DNA of 64,000 nucleotides from Cladocopium goreaui (GCA_947184155.2 CAMXCT020006401.1:259501-323500), one strand, 5' to 3'. Shown: positions 10,400 to 22,207, counted from the stretch's first letter. The notes: a model not told the origin generated them from the letters alone. A program made the numbers and translations.

Positions 10400-12869
10400 C
10401 CTCGTGCAACTCAGATTGAGTGGCGCCGGCGGTGCTCTCAAAGATGTAGGGATCAGAGAGACACTGGGCCAAAGACTTCCTAGGTTCCAGCGGATGTCGG
10501 TACCATTTACCATCATCAGTTGTTACTTTCTGGTGCCATTATGTGCTATTCAAGAACTGTTTCTGGTTTGACATCTGACAATCTTCATCAATCTTCCGTA
10601 TTGGATGCGATTTTGGTTGTTTTGTTGTGGTTACCCCTCAAAAAAAAACGCCCCGCGACCGGCGGGAATGGCCCATGTTGGCCTTCTTGGCCTATCTTCC
10701 AAGGTTCCGTTTCACGTGGTCACAGACCAACAGCCCATCCACCTGGGCAGCCATTGATGAACCATGTCAATGTATTAGCGGTGGGCGACAATGGGCGACA
10801 TGCTGCTGATCACCAGGGCTCCCAGGGCCCCCAGACGATGAGCTTGTGGAAGTCCTTGTCGAAGCGTTCGATGCTCTTGGGGACGGGCGCGCGAGTGATG
10901 TGTCCCAACCAATCCATGAATAAGAAGCCTGGCCAGGTAGGCGGTCATGGTCACAAACGTCACAAACACTGTGATGGTCACCGCACCAGGAGATACTGGC
11001 GATAGCGGGCCTGCTTCTCTGTGGGAGTGACCATTTCGCAAGAAGTTGCCGTACATGGGCTTGAGAATCGCGTCCAACCTTAGAGTCTCCACAAACCGGA
11101 CAATGGCTATTCAGGTTCCAGGACTTTGAAATACTTTGAAAAAACGATCAGTGAGTGATCCTATTTGATCCTATGCCTATGTGAGCCATGTTCTAAATGT
11201 CTTACATCCTGGCACCAAATAAGGAAATGCTTACGCCATTGCTTACGTTTTGCTTACGCGCGCACAGGTTTTGCTTACGCGCATATCTTTTCTTACGCGG
11301 AGCTTGCGCTGGCTTACGCGCACCACAGTTTTGCTTACGGCACACCCTTACAAGGGGCCACTTGCTTAACATGAACACAAGGGTTTAGAACGTGGCTCAA
11401 GTGGCAAAAAAGAGTTGCAAAGAAAAACTATGCTCAGCATCACAAGATGGAGATAGTATGTGAGATACTGAAGAATTCGCAACTCAGCAGCCTCTCGAAC
11501 TTACCGGGCAAGGCAACAGCCATTGAAGCCAAGATTCGTGACAAGTTCGCAGAGCGTGATGCCAATGCTCCAAACCTGTGGCAGTACAACAAAGACTTGT
11601 GGCATAATTGTCATGAAGGTTTGGGTGTACCCTCTGGTAAACTAACATAGCTATTGAAAATTACCATTTATAGTGGATTTTCCCATTAAAAATGGTGATT
11701 TTCCATAGCTATGTAAGGTTTGGGTGTAAGGTATGATTTTAGTTGGCACCTTGGGGTCTGCTATGGAAGAAGGATAACACGCCACTGTGCGGTCCAGCAA
11801 CATCCAAGTGTGGCCGCGCAATGATCTTGTTCTCGGCTTCGTCAATGAGGAACCTGCGACAAGAAGTGACCCTCTGAACCCATGCCCACTGCAATGCAAC
11901 AGACGTTTCCCGTCAACGTCAAAGGCAGCTTTTTCCAACGAGGCCAGAAACAGGATGATCAGGATGACATTGAAATAAGATCAAGTAGAGTAACATCAAA
12001 ATGATCAAGTAAGCATGTCATCCTGAAGCCTTCGGATTCAGAACTCAATGATACTGTCAATGATACTCCATGATTCATAGCCCACCTGGCCCACTCTGGT
12101 GCGCAGTAGCATGGAGAGAAGGAAATGGAGGAGTCATTGATCGAGACCTGACAGGAGCCAGCCGCAACGGAAACCCGTCGTATCCCGTCGTCCACGTGGC
12201 CCCATCCCGCATGTGGTTTTCGCAGCACCTCGCTGTCAATGGGTACACAGCCATCCACATCGATCAGCTTCAGGCGACCGTTGAACATCATCAGATTCTC
12301 TGGTTTCAGGTCCTGAGGCGCCACGGCACTCATGACTTCTTTGGCGTTCAACCCGGCCCAGCATAATTTGAAAGCAGTAGTCAATAGCAATATTAGCCAA
12401 TAGCACTCAATGATTGTGGTAAAGGAATGATGGTAGTTTTGACCCTCATTCCTTTACCACAATCACTGAGTGCTAATCGGAATCCGGATCCCTGGCTTCA
12501 GGCGCCAAGATGCCAAGTGCACCAAGCCCTTCGCGTGGAGACCCGCAACCACCAAGATGATGGCACGGGCACACGCCTACAGAGGTCGGGTAGTCGCGGA
12601 TGGCAGATGTAGATTGATATGTGCTGTATTTACGAATCATTGTCATAGCACCTCATGATATCTTAATAGATCTTGACTCAATTTCTGTTACAGTATGAAA
12701 CCATATGAAACCTAATAATATATAGTAATTAGTGCTGAGACATTGACTATTTTTTGGGCGACCTGATGATCTAATTTATCCAGTGATCGGGACCCAGTTC
12801 CAGTTTCGGGACCTTGATCGACTCGCGGGACAGGGGTTTGTTCTTCTCGCGCTTCAGGGCAAAGTAATC
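10400..12869 (-). CDS. Protein kinase C-lobe, eleven phased exons
   Basis: Exons, minus strand: 12813-12869, 12514-12576, 12229-12312, 12086-12147, 11802-11853, 11538-11575, 11011-11078, 10837-10928, 10708-10742, 10400-10479, joining on to PH exon 10007-10050. They encode, in order, YFALKREKNKPLS; GLHAKGLVHL joined to DLKPENLM (catalytic loop H-x-D-L-K-P-E-N, Asp and Lys present); LKLIDVDG in the DFG position; CAPEWAR (APE); FLIDEAENKIIARPHLD joined to VWSIGITLCELV (subdomain IX); LDAILKPMYGNFLRNG; FLFMDWLGHI; VDGLLVCDHVKR; KSLAQCLSDPYIF. Exon lengths and phases agree at every junction. Donors are GT, GC (after 12514, 11011 and 10400) and GA (after 11538 and 10708); every acceptor is AG|G. 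It should be an active serine/threonine-type kinase. DVDG in place of DFG keeps the metal-binding Asp. No subfamily name can be assigned. Confidence 0.8.
11616..11728. repeat. MITE copy, family 1, with a 14-bp flanking direct repeat
   Basis: The left end CCCTCTGGTAAACTAACATAGC is intact, but the right end stops at CATAGCTATGT with the usual terminus missing. The copy is flanked by perfect direct repeats of AAGGTTTGGGTGTA (11616-11629 and 11715-11728). It lies in the kinase intron between exons 11538 and 11802. Confidence 0.7.
12402..12476. repeat. Long-arm hairpin in a kinase intron
   Basis: Arms AGCACTCAATGATTGTGGTA... (12402-12430) and its complement (12447-12474) pair over about 29 bp with one mismatch, around a 16-bp loop. 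It sits between the exons carrying HAKGLVHL and DLKPENLM and could be a foldback or MITE remnant. Confidence 0.7.
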
Positions 12870-13204
12870 CTGCCATTTTTGGCCACGCGTTAAAACCGAC
12901 GACCTTTTGGGCGACCAACTGGTTATGCAGACGGATGGGCAGATGGGTGATTGTTGATGATTGTTGATGTGGATATCCAGTCAGTTTTGGGCTCAGTTTT
13001 GGTATGTTTTGGTGCTTGTTCAAGATATTTGGCCAGATAAATGTTGCACCCAGATCTCATCAAATCCCATCAGATCCCGTTGCTTCATTGATCTCAGTGG
13101 CACTCTGCGCAGCAGATCTTTTCGCCCTTTGCACTCAGAGCTGCTGTGAAACAAAGGGGATTCAACCTCGGCTCAAGAGCCTTTAGCACTTGCCAAGGAG
13201 TATA

Positions 13205-13305
13205 TTGTGTATATATATATATAACATAGTTATATATATAATTATATAATATTATATAGTTATATATATACACGTATACATTAATATATGTGTATATATA
13301 TATAT
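13205..13305. repeat. TA-rich microsatellite
   Basis: A (TA)n tract with short GTTA and ACACGTATA interruptions, intronic to the proposed kinase gene. No gene is visible. Confidence 0.7.
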
Positions 13306-13962
13306 ACGCCACTGCCTCTATGCCATCTGCTATCTGCAAACGATCAAACCGTGGAAGAAAACTGAAGTGTCCAATCTCCAAGGAATGATCCAACTATCAA
13401 GGCATCACCAGGGTGTTTTGGAGAGCAACGATGCACCTGCAGGATGGCAAGCTGAGGACTGGCTGTGTCAGTGCCGCTGCTTTCTGATGGTTCCTTTGTT
13501 CCTTTGCGAACACTTTGTTACTGGGATCCTACAACACCATCTGTTCTGAAGATTTTCGCCAGTTTAGTGGTGCTGAAGCTGAGCTGAGTCTGGCTGTTCT
13601 TTGGCCGCAAAACCGCCGCTTGATTCTCTCTAGGGCTTTAGCCTTTGTCTGCGCTGCAATCGCTAGTCATATCTAGTCATCCACATGTTTTCTGCCGTGC
13701 CTTCTTCACAAATGCTGTCCATCAACGAGGCCGCGTGTGTCCCTTGCCCCACGAGCACGTAGGCAGACAGTAGTGACTCATAGGCCAGCATCAGGGAGTA
13801 ACGTTGTGAAGCTGACAACCGAAGATGGGCATCCAAATCCTGCGACGTTCAACTCAAAACTAGAACTCTGTACTTTGCAGCTCCGAGATCAATGGGTACA
13901 GTGTACACAGCATTGCACAGTATTGCACAGCAAGCCGCATGAAAATCGGCGAATGGCGTGGC

Positions 13963-16900
13963 CTGCCAGAGCATTACAGAAATCTCCCAGGCAGTGCTTC
14001 TTGCAGCACAGGCAATCAGGGAAATGAAGCTAGTGGCGTCTGGTTTCAGCTGGCGCCTGGTCCCACAGACTGAAAAATCCCTTGGAATTGCAACATGTGA
14101 ACAGGTTCAACATGTTGCAATGTCTTGAAGCTATCCCATCCCAGGATATCTTGGGATTATCATGGATTATCCTTCCCAAACTACAGTTTTCATCAATCCT
14201 GGATTGACAAGCTTGACAAGTTCTCTATAGTCAAACGCTGTTTCAAGATGTTTTCAGCTCACCAAAAACCACCTCCTCATGGTGTGGAGAAGCTCCAGGC
14301 CCGGACGCCAGCCAAGGCCCTTCTCACAAGCGGCCATGGCAGCATTGAAGGCCACCAAGCCCGGAGACCAACCTGACACAGTGGTCTTGGGAGGAAAAGA
14401 TCAGACTGTGCTTTCAAAATCCTTCAGATATGCTTTAAATCATCAATATTCATCATTTCAAAAAAGTTTAATCATCAGCCAATTTGTCATTTCATTTAAA
14501 AAAAATCTTCCGTCGGAATCTTCTCCCACCATCGGAGACCTCCCAGCAGCTGCGTGGCTAAGCTCCAGCGTTGGGCTTTTTCCGCGGCACTCACCAAAGC
14601 GCTGAAGGTCACCACATCCGGCTGCAGCGGTGCCACTCGAAGGGCGCACCTGGGTTTTTCATGTTCTTCTATAATCCAAAGTTGAAGCAGGTCGGGTGGA
14701 TCCGGCAAACCTTCTGAACATGTCGAAAGAATTCGAAACAGATCTGCGATATGCCTTTTACATGGATCATTTGACGAACTCGGCCGAGCCAAATTCAACG
14801 ACTTGACAAAGTCTGGCCCGGTCCCCTGAACCCGACAGCCGCAGCATCCTGCACCAAGGCACATCTTCTGAAAGGCTCGGGTCCAGGCTCGAGCCTTCCT
14901 AAAATCAGATGTTGTTTCGGTGACAGGTGACACCATTGATCTCTAAACGTGAAATGTCTTGTAAGGCTGAGTCAGCTGAGAGGCTGAGATCCGAAATTTG
15001 AAGTGGCACTTGCCATCATGCTGTTCTGCGCACAAGAAGCAATGCGGAGTGACACTCTTTGATTTCTTCAATGATGATGCCGCGGATGGGGTAATCAAAG
15101 CAATTCCAACAGGGGAACAGCGATCAGGTTGTAGAAATTACTGGCACTTCTAGCACTTGCCATCCAAGGTTCTGCATGGAACTGATGGCGCTGTTGAAGC
15201 TCACCACATCTGCCAAACAGCTGCTACCCTGCAAGCCTGGGAGGCCAGCTTGCTTAGCATTGCTTAACAAAGTTCAAACGAAGAACAGCTGGATCTGGAT
15301 CGATTTCATCCTTTTGGATTGAAATGATATGATCTGACAAGAGATAAAGTAAGTAGGGTCCAGTCCGCGTGCTGTCCCAAATCATCATCGCAACGCATCT
15401 TGGGGCCGTGATCAAATCTCTTAGGATGTGAGGACCCACAGTGCTGAGCTATCAATATGAATGAAATCCTGAGTATATTTTCGCTGTGTTGATGCCTGTC
15501 CGCTGGAAACTTTGAAAACGGCGGATTGGTGGATGACAAACAACTCATTCTATCTACTTCTGTGCATCGACGTTGCACTCCAGCAGTGAAGTTGCCACCA
15601 TCCACTGCTCCTTTAAATTCGCTGCATCAAACCAAGATGTGTTTCAATGTTGAACAGTTTAACTGTCTTTCGCCACTCCAAAAATCACATCGGTGGGTTC
15701 AGTATACCCTCTGGTTATTTAACATAGCCATGGAAAATGGCCCATTTATAGATGGTTTACCTATTAATTTCATGGTGATTTTCCATGGCTAATTATGTTA
15801 GTCATAACCAGATGGTACCTCCAAAATGGTCCTCTTTTAATGAGATTTGGGGCAGTCCTCGGCCTCTGCAATGGCCAGTAGCTGGTTGTAGCAGATGGTA
15901 TCTGGAGCGACAGCCCAGGACCTCAATTTTCTCAAGTGACCGGTGACCGGTCGTGCCCCAGTGACCGGTCGCCAAAAAGGCCACCCTCCAGGAAGACATT
16001 CAGATTGGAAAAGATTACAATTAAAATAGAATCACCTATTTTAGGACTAAAAATGACTCAAAATGACTAGAACCATCCCAGCCAGCAAATCTGATTGCCC
16101 TCACCTTCCAGCCAGCAGCAGCTGAATGGCTCTTTCCCATGACTGACATGCTGCAGCCGAGGCGAGGCAAGTCACATCCAAACGCCTCAGAGTTTGGTGC
16201 ATCCAACTCTGAGGCAACTTGTCGTACAATTTGAGGTGCATGACATCAAAAAAACAGTCGTGGATGATCAAATGAATTCAAATGATTCTCATGGATTTGC
16301 TGATCCGAAAAAGATAGGTTTTTTCACCAGCAAGAAGCTTTGGCATGCTTTTGACACTCTTCCGACTCTTCAAACAGGCCAAGCGTGCCATGAACCTCGC
16401 TTGGAACACCGTCATGGATATCTTCCATCGAGTCACAGTCTTGCAGATCGCAACTCAGCAACAAGGTGCAAAGCCAGCTGCCAGTGTTGCTTCGACAGAG
16501 CGCCTAGGACGGCCAGTGCGGCATACTACCAGCAGGTATTGGATATGTTGGGAATGTGTACTGCAACGGATTCTCAGATCGTACCTTTCAAATGAGTCTG
16601 TGATGTCTGTGGAAGTTCTTGCCAGCGCCAAAGAAGCCATCATGATCTAGGGATATCTAGGGGATCTATATCGAAACATCTACCCCATCTATGCAACTCA
16701 GGGCTGGCACTTCTTCGTTCGTGATCCAACAAATGATGTGGTTTTGGGCAACATCTACCGATAGAATCTGGACAGGTCTGCCCAGCTCAATGGCACCAGT
16801 ACAACATCTCGATTCACTATCACGATTTGAATCTGGTGCACTTGACAACAGGGCAACACCATAACTTGAAATTAAACAGTTTCAAGGCATTTCTCAAGGC

Positions 16901-18750
16901 TCCTACGAATTCCATCGAATTCCACTCTGCACTAGTCACTATTCACTAGCTACACCCAAAAAAAATCATTGGTCCTTGGTTAATATTAGTTCCAAGTCTC
17001 TGATAGCAGTGGTATAGCTGATCACATCTGCCACCTTCTCCTGTTGCAACGTCTTCAGGATCACAAGCGCCGCTTGCCAACCAGCCCCGTCCGCCCCGTC
17101 CGCCCCGCATGCGGCCAGGGCCGCGTTGCACGTCGTCACATCGGCGTGGCGTGGCAGGGACGCCAGAGCACGAGGCCACAAAGTGGCCAAGCTCAGGCTC
17201 AAAGCTGTGAAGATGTGCCCACCTGGTTCGAGTAGCCGAGCCGACACCTGCAAAACAGGATGAAAACTCGATGAAAAGCATGGAAAAGTGAAGCGGTTCA
17301 ATGCCTTTCAGTGCTATTCATCATAAATCTTCACAACTTCAAGTGGATTCTGATCCAATTGTGAAAAAAAAATGAAAAAAAATGTTTGCACAATGTGACA
17401 TTAGTATACATTAGTGCATATTATACCCCTCGTTCACAAGATTTATCAAGGCCCATGATCGACTTTTTGTTCCCAGGGGCATGACTGACAAGGAGTGTCT
17501 GTGTTGTACAACTCTAAAGTGTATAGTGGCACCAAGTGACACCGCAATTTTCCAGGGTGAAAACTCATCACAGCCAAATCTGGGGCACCCTGGCCTCCTG
17601 GAACAGTTGTAGTGATTGCTGCCACTGCTGTACGGAGTCGCAATCTGCCAATACCCGCAGGGCCGTGCCGAAAGAAACGACGTCAGGCTCGACAAATCCA
17701 TCTGGGAGCATTTCGCAAAAAGAATTTGAAGCCGTCACGTTGAGATCAACTAAATATCAGGGCTGGAACAAGATTTTTACTGTATAAGTGTGTGTGTGTG
17801 TGTGAGCAAGTGTTTCAATAGTGTTTCAATAGTGTTTCAAGCGGTTGTTCCAAGTTTTTGCATCAAAGGAGCACCAGCCTCCAACCCCTTTTTTGAACTC
17901 CCTACAGCATGCGCCGCAGAACAGGGTACCTCGATGCATTTTGTGCAGCAACGCGATCGCTTTGTGCCACATGGCTGCCGTTGTGGCCGCGGCATCGAGG
18001 CCCTTGAGGCCGCTCAGCGCTGCGTTGCACGACACCAGGTGCTGCTCCCGGGCGACGCTGATGTGGCCGCAGCCGATGCAGCCGATGCCCAGATCCAAGA
18101 GCTGAAAACCACAACGCCACGCGCGGCCTTTCCTAAGCCGTGCAGGAGACACAAGCTACGGCAGTTACGGCACAATGGCATCAGAATAATGCGTCAAATC
18201 GCTTCAAACTGGTTCGAACTGGCACTGGGAGGAATTCTTGTTGCGCCTTGCAGGTCCCCTGCCATCTGATGCTGTCGTGGCACTCGCAAATGGAGATGGC
18301 GCAGTTGATGGTGACGTGACCTGAGAAAAGGAAAAGCAAGCGCGTGCGGTGTTGTGCAAAGTTTGTGTACTATCTGAATCAGGACGTTGCAAGCAACAAT
18401 TTCAATTTCCATTCGGCTCAATTTGCATTCGTTCACCCATACACACGTCAATTGCGCATTGTGAGCACTACTTCGGTGACAGGGTTCCACTCTTCTCATT
18501 CCCATGTTCCGCGTCTTGGAAAGGGCAACTCTCTTCGCTGTAGACTTATTCCCGCAACAAATTGATTTCCCTCTCCAAATCACTCCCCAAACCTATCAAC
18601 CGAGTGGCTGATTTCCAACGACTCTCCTTCTGCTTGTCGCAGAAGCTGCAACCCCCAAGTCCAGCGTGGTGCTTCCAGACAGCCCAGCGTAGCACCGACG
18701 CAAATGATGTTGCGTTCCAGCCAGCGATGCCCCATACAACGGAAAAGATC
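13963..18750 (-). CDS. Pentatricopeptide repeat (PPR) protein, at least ten exons
   Basis: Exons: 18623-18750, 17930-18132, about 17595-17722, 17001-17247, 16105-16185, about 15855-15921, 15157-15236, 14540-14649, 14273-14372 and 13963-14056. Most acceptors are AG|G. Each carries roughly one 35-residue helix-turn-helix repeat: ERNIICVGATLGC, HLVSCNAALSGLKG, PDVVSFGTALRVLA, ADVTTCNAALAACG, RLDVTCLASAAACQSWERAI, PDTICYNQLLAIAEA, ADVVSFNSAISSMQ, PDVVTFSALVSAAEKAQRW, GLVAFNAAMAACEKG, KPDATSFISLIACAARS. The last three exons join in phase (1, 2 and 1 bases carried) and give uninterrupted tandem PPRs. PPR proteins bind organellar RNA one base per repeat. Start, transit peptide and stop were not identified, and more exons are likely (for example near 19.0 kb). 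The whole gene lies inside a kinase intron on the same strand. Confidence 0.75.
14088..14120. repeat. Short perfect hairpin
   Basis: TTGCAACATG and CATGTTGCAA form a 10-bp perfect stem around a 13-bp loop, just upstream (on the minus strand) of the last PPR exon found. It may be a foldback repeat or chance. Confidence 0.6.
15705..15816. repeat. MITE copy, family 1
   Basis: TACCCTCTGGTTATTTAACATAGC at the left and CATAACCAGATGGTA at the right, with internal CATGGAAAATGGCCC and GGTGATTTTCCATGGCTA inverted segments. It is intronic to the PPR gene. Confidence 0.75.
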
Positions 18751-18931
18751 CTGCCGGGCACGGGAGGATTTCCTGCATGATCCTCCATGCACTTTTGAAC
18801 AGCCCATGACATCAACATCACACAAATCAAACACAAATCAAACACACGTTTTTTGCTTTGATACTTTTGTCGGATCCACAAGCCCACAAGATTCTGCTGC
18901 AAAGGCTTCTCGCTATCAGCTTGAACCCATG

Positions 18932-18966
18932 CCATACCATGCCATACCATGCCATACCATGCCCCA
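18932..18966. repeat. 10-bp tandem repeat CATGCCATAC
   Basis: Three consecutive CATGCCATAC units and a partial fourth. No function is apparent. Confidence 0.75.
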
Positions 18967-19800
18967 ACTGGGGCGTGTCCAGTGCATCTCGCCATTTCTT
19001 CTTCTTGCGAAGCTCTCCGAGGGCCCTGACGCAGCTCCGTGGGGATTCTCCGCAGCTCATTCTTCACCTGGCGCGCAACAGAGTTGTCTACAGAATGTGA
19101 GTAACACCAGGACAGTTGCGAAAGAGAAGGTTGATGAAGGTTGCAAACCATGCTACTGTTGTAGGACTTATATGGACTTATAACATTCTATCACTGGTCA
19201 CTGAATTCCCTTCGTCCATCGACCTGGTCCGTCGCCTCGTTCATCTTTCGAGTGGCCATCCCACTAAAGGTAGCCCCCAGAGTGGCGCAGTCTACCCCGT
19301 GGCACCCGTGGCTAGCCAAAATGCCATCGGTGTCACGCCCAGGATGGCACCGGCGTGTGACCAGGTTTCGGAAGTTTTGGCCATGATGGGGTGTCCAACT
19401 TTGGCACATGCCCCTAATTTTTGCGGTTCATGGCTAAGCACATGGTGTTGCGGCCTAAACGAGATTTGTACTGCTTGGCTCACAAGAATTTAATATAATT
19501 TCATCCATATTTCATCTATCCAGCATGTACCAAATCATTAAATTTGAGCATTAAATGGTATACCAACAAGCAACACACAACTACAATTATGGGTCCGAAA
19601 TCTGCGACTGTTCCACCGTGTTTCGATTCCAGTGGCAACCCTATCCCACCAGTTATGAAAATCGGATCAAAATGGTGACCATTCCATGGATTCACAGGTT
19701 GAAAGGCAAATCTCAGCGTCCCATCTCCAAAAACAGCACCATTTTGGATGTGCCAACATTTTTCGAAATCAGGGTGACAGCCACATCAATTCCATCGGTC

Positions 19801-21297
19801 CTTCAGACTGTATTGTGCAACTTCGGTGATGACATACATCACCCCATCTGTAGTATCAGGAGCAGGTTCTCCCTTGGCATCCTGAACAAAATCGACATGT
19901 GGCGCTGGCTGCCTGGGTACCCTGGGTTTGACCAGGTTCAAAGCCTTTCCCACCAGATCCATGATGAATGATCCATTCAAAAATGCACAAAAATTATGCA
20001 CATTCAAACACGAGAGCGACACAAGAATTTGATACGAAACTTCTTGATTTAACATGTAAAAAACATGTTTTTTACATGTTAAAAAAAAAAAAAAATCAAA
20101 CGTGAGAGTCCACGCCTTAGAGTAGTCCACCAACATCATGAAGAGCTTGGAGGGGGTCGCTTTGGCCAAATCGCCGTGCCACAGGGTCTCATCCTTCGGT
20201 GGTGTGAAAGGCTCCTGTAACCTCAGCGAAATCAGCGAAGCCACCCCCACTGCAAACCCTCTGCGAATCTGGCAATGGTGATTTTTTTCCACACATTGAT
20301 ATCCATGTGTAAATAACATGTTTAAAGTATTCTATATATATATATATATTGTATATATATATATGTATGTATATATATATATATATATGTACACATACTT
20401 TTAATTTTCCCATTCAACATGGGCATTTTCCTGTTGGCTTGATTGTTGCTAGTTGGCCGCCTAGGGCCGAAAGCTACTGAGCTTCCAACATCTTCAGGAC
20501 TTGGATTTGCCTCTTGAATTTCTGAAGGCGAATCTCCTGTGGGCTCAACTTTGGGTTTTTGAAAGGAGCGATAGCAAAAAGTCACACCTTTCTATCAACT
20601 ATTGATACCTTACTACAGTAGTTTGAAGTATTTTGGATAGGGAATGTGAGATAGTCAGGGGCATTAAAGAATGATAAAACGAGTCCTCAGAGCTATTCAC
20701 CGACTTCGTCGCAGTCTTGTAGACTTTAATTGCCACTTCCTGGGTTCCAAGTCCATGAACCACTTCGGAATACTCGGGACGATACAGTACCGAGGGCTGA
20801 CATGGTCAAACACCAACACAATGGGGAGAACAGAGAAGGATGGGTAATTTTCCATGACTAAGATGCTCTGATAAATCTTCCTCCCACTAGCCGCAGTAAA
20901 TCCAATGGCTAGAACCCACCTGGAACCACCATGTGACGACTTGGAGCCCCCTATTTCTGCCAAAGGATCTTGACCTGTCTCAAGGTCGATGCCCTGGGCA
21001 GATTTTGGGCAGATCTGCTTGGAAGTGGGCCAAGGCAGACACTCGGTTGTAAATTGGATGAACTCGGAATAAATCTATGTCTGACTATAAGTTGGACTGG
21101 ATAAACTCGGACTTGACTCCATTTGAAGGGGTGATTAAAAAAAACGCAACATCAAAATGCTGACCCCACGAAGGAAAAGGAACACATCACGAAATCAGTT
21201 CCGGGGCATAACAGCTGCAGCTTCAAGCTCCGCCTTGCGACAAATGGATGAGGACCCCTCACCAAGAAGGTCATTCTTGGCCATACTCATTCTGTAC
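19801..21297 (-). CDS. Protein kinase N-lobe exons (P-loop to hinge)
   Basis: Exons, 5' to 3' on the minus strand: 21234-21297 (NDLLGEGSSSICRK, the glycine-rich loop; GC donor), 20701-20739 (EVAIKVYKTATKS, the VAIK lysine; GT donor), 20116-20214 (EPFTPPKDETLWHGDLAK, continuing to VDYSK; GC donor) and 19801-19944 (ALNLVKPRVPRQP to DGVMYVITEVAQYSLK, the hinge; GA donor). All acceptors are AG|G. The hinge exon ends in phase 0, and exon 12813-12869 resumes with DYFALKREK, the normal helix-D continuation, so the two halves belong to one gene across a 6.9-kb intron. A short exon between the P-loop and VAIK exons, the helix-C exon (perhaps near 20.47-20.56 kb) and the true 5' end were not resolved. 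Confidence 0.75.
20048..20083. repeat. Perfect 36-bp palindrome
   Basis: TTTAACATGTAAAAAACATG with its exact reverse complement and no spacer, followed by a poly-A run. It lies in the intron between kinase exons 19801 and 20116. Confidence 0.85.
20331..20400. repeat. (TA)n microsatellite
   Basis: TATATA tracts with GTATGTATG interruptions. No gene is visible. Confidence 0.75.
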
Positions 21298-21345
21298 CTG
21301 GCGGATGCTGATCAGGTACGGCCCAAAACATATATCTAGTCTATA

Positions 21346-21452
21346 TATCCTCTGGTTATTTAACATAGCCATGGAAAATGGTCCATTTATAGATGGTTTA
21401 CCCATTAAAAATTGTGATTTTCCATGGCTATGTGACAAATAACCAGATGGTA
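21346..21452. repeat. MITE copy, family 1
   Basis: TATCCTCTGGTTATTTAACATAGC at the left and AATAACCAGATGGTA at the right, with the standard CATGGAAAATGG and TTTTCCATGGC inner inverted repeats. It starts about 50 bp upstream of the P-loop exon. Confidence 0.8.
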
Positions 21453-21540
21453 TATATATATCAAAGACCAATTTCCCCCCTTGAAAGATGGTCTATCAAT
21501 ATTCTATCATATTCTCAATCCCCAATTCAACATCTTCTAG

Positions 21541-21647
21541 CTGGTGGTTTCAGCCCCTCTGAAAAATATGACTTCGTCAGTTGGGATGATGAAATTCCCA
21601 ACTGAATGGAAAGTCATCAAATTCCATGGTTCCAAACCACAAACCAG
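21541..21647. repeat. MITE-like element, family 2, copy 2
   Basis: CTGGTGGTTT at the left and AAACCACAAACCAG at the right. The interior CCCCTCTGAAAAATATGA, TTCGTCA and ATGGAAAGTCAT matches copies 1 and 3. It is non-coding. Confidence 0.7.
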
Positions 21648-22091
21648 TCTTAAAATGGGACCTGATCAAATTCATATTTTATCATCTTCTCCCCAATTCA
21701 ACATCTTAGTATGATAATAGTATGATATTAGTATGATATTGGTATAACCATCATTAAACATCATAAAAACCATCTTTTTTTTGTCACCTGGTGAATCCCC
21801 CAGGGCTCAAAACCACCACTTTGTCACCAGCCCCGTCCAGAGCCCCGTCCAGGGCTCAGCAGGGCCCCGCAAAAGCGGTCACTTGCCCATGACAATGGGC
21901 TTCTCTGGATCGGCATCGCGGCCGCCGTACTTCGCCGGCTCCCCACTTCCTAAAAAGGCGCGTTGCGCGTTGGGAAGCGTTGCGTACGCCATGGTTAATA
22001 TATGGTTAATATATGGCTATTATATGTGGTTAATATGGTTAATATACTGTTAATGATGGTCAATATATGGTTAGTGATGGTTAATAATAAC

Positions 22092-22207
22092 CTGGTTGGT
22101 GGTGCAATTTCACCATCTTGAAAAATATGAATTCGTCAATGGGTTCCGGATGACATCCCATATATGAAATGGAAAATTTAAAAAAAATGGTTGAAACCAC
22201 CAACCAG
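22092..22207. repeat. MITE-like element, family 2, copy 3
   Basis: CTGGTTGGTGGT at the left and ACCACCAACCAG at the right. The interior GAAAAATATGAATTCGTCAA and GATGACATCCCATATATGAA matches copy 1 closely. Confidence 0.75.
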
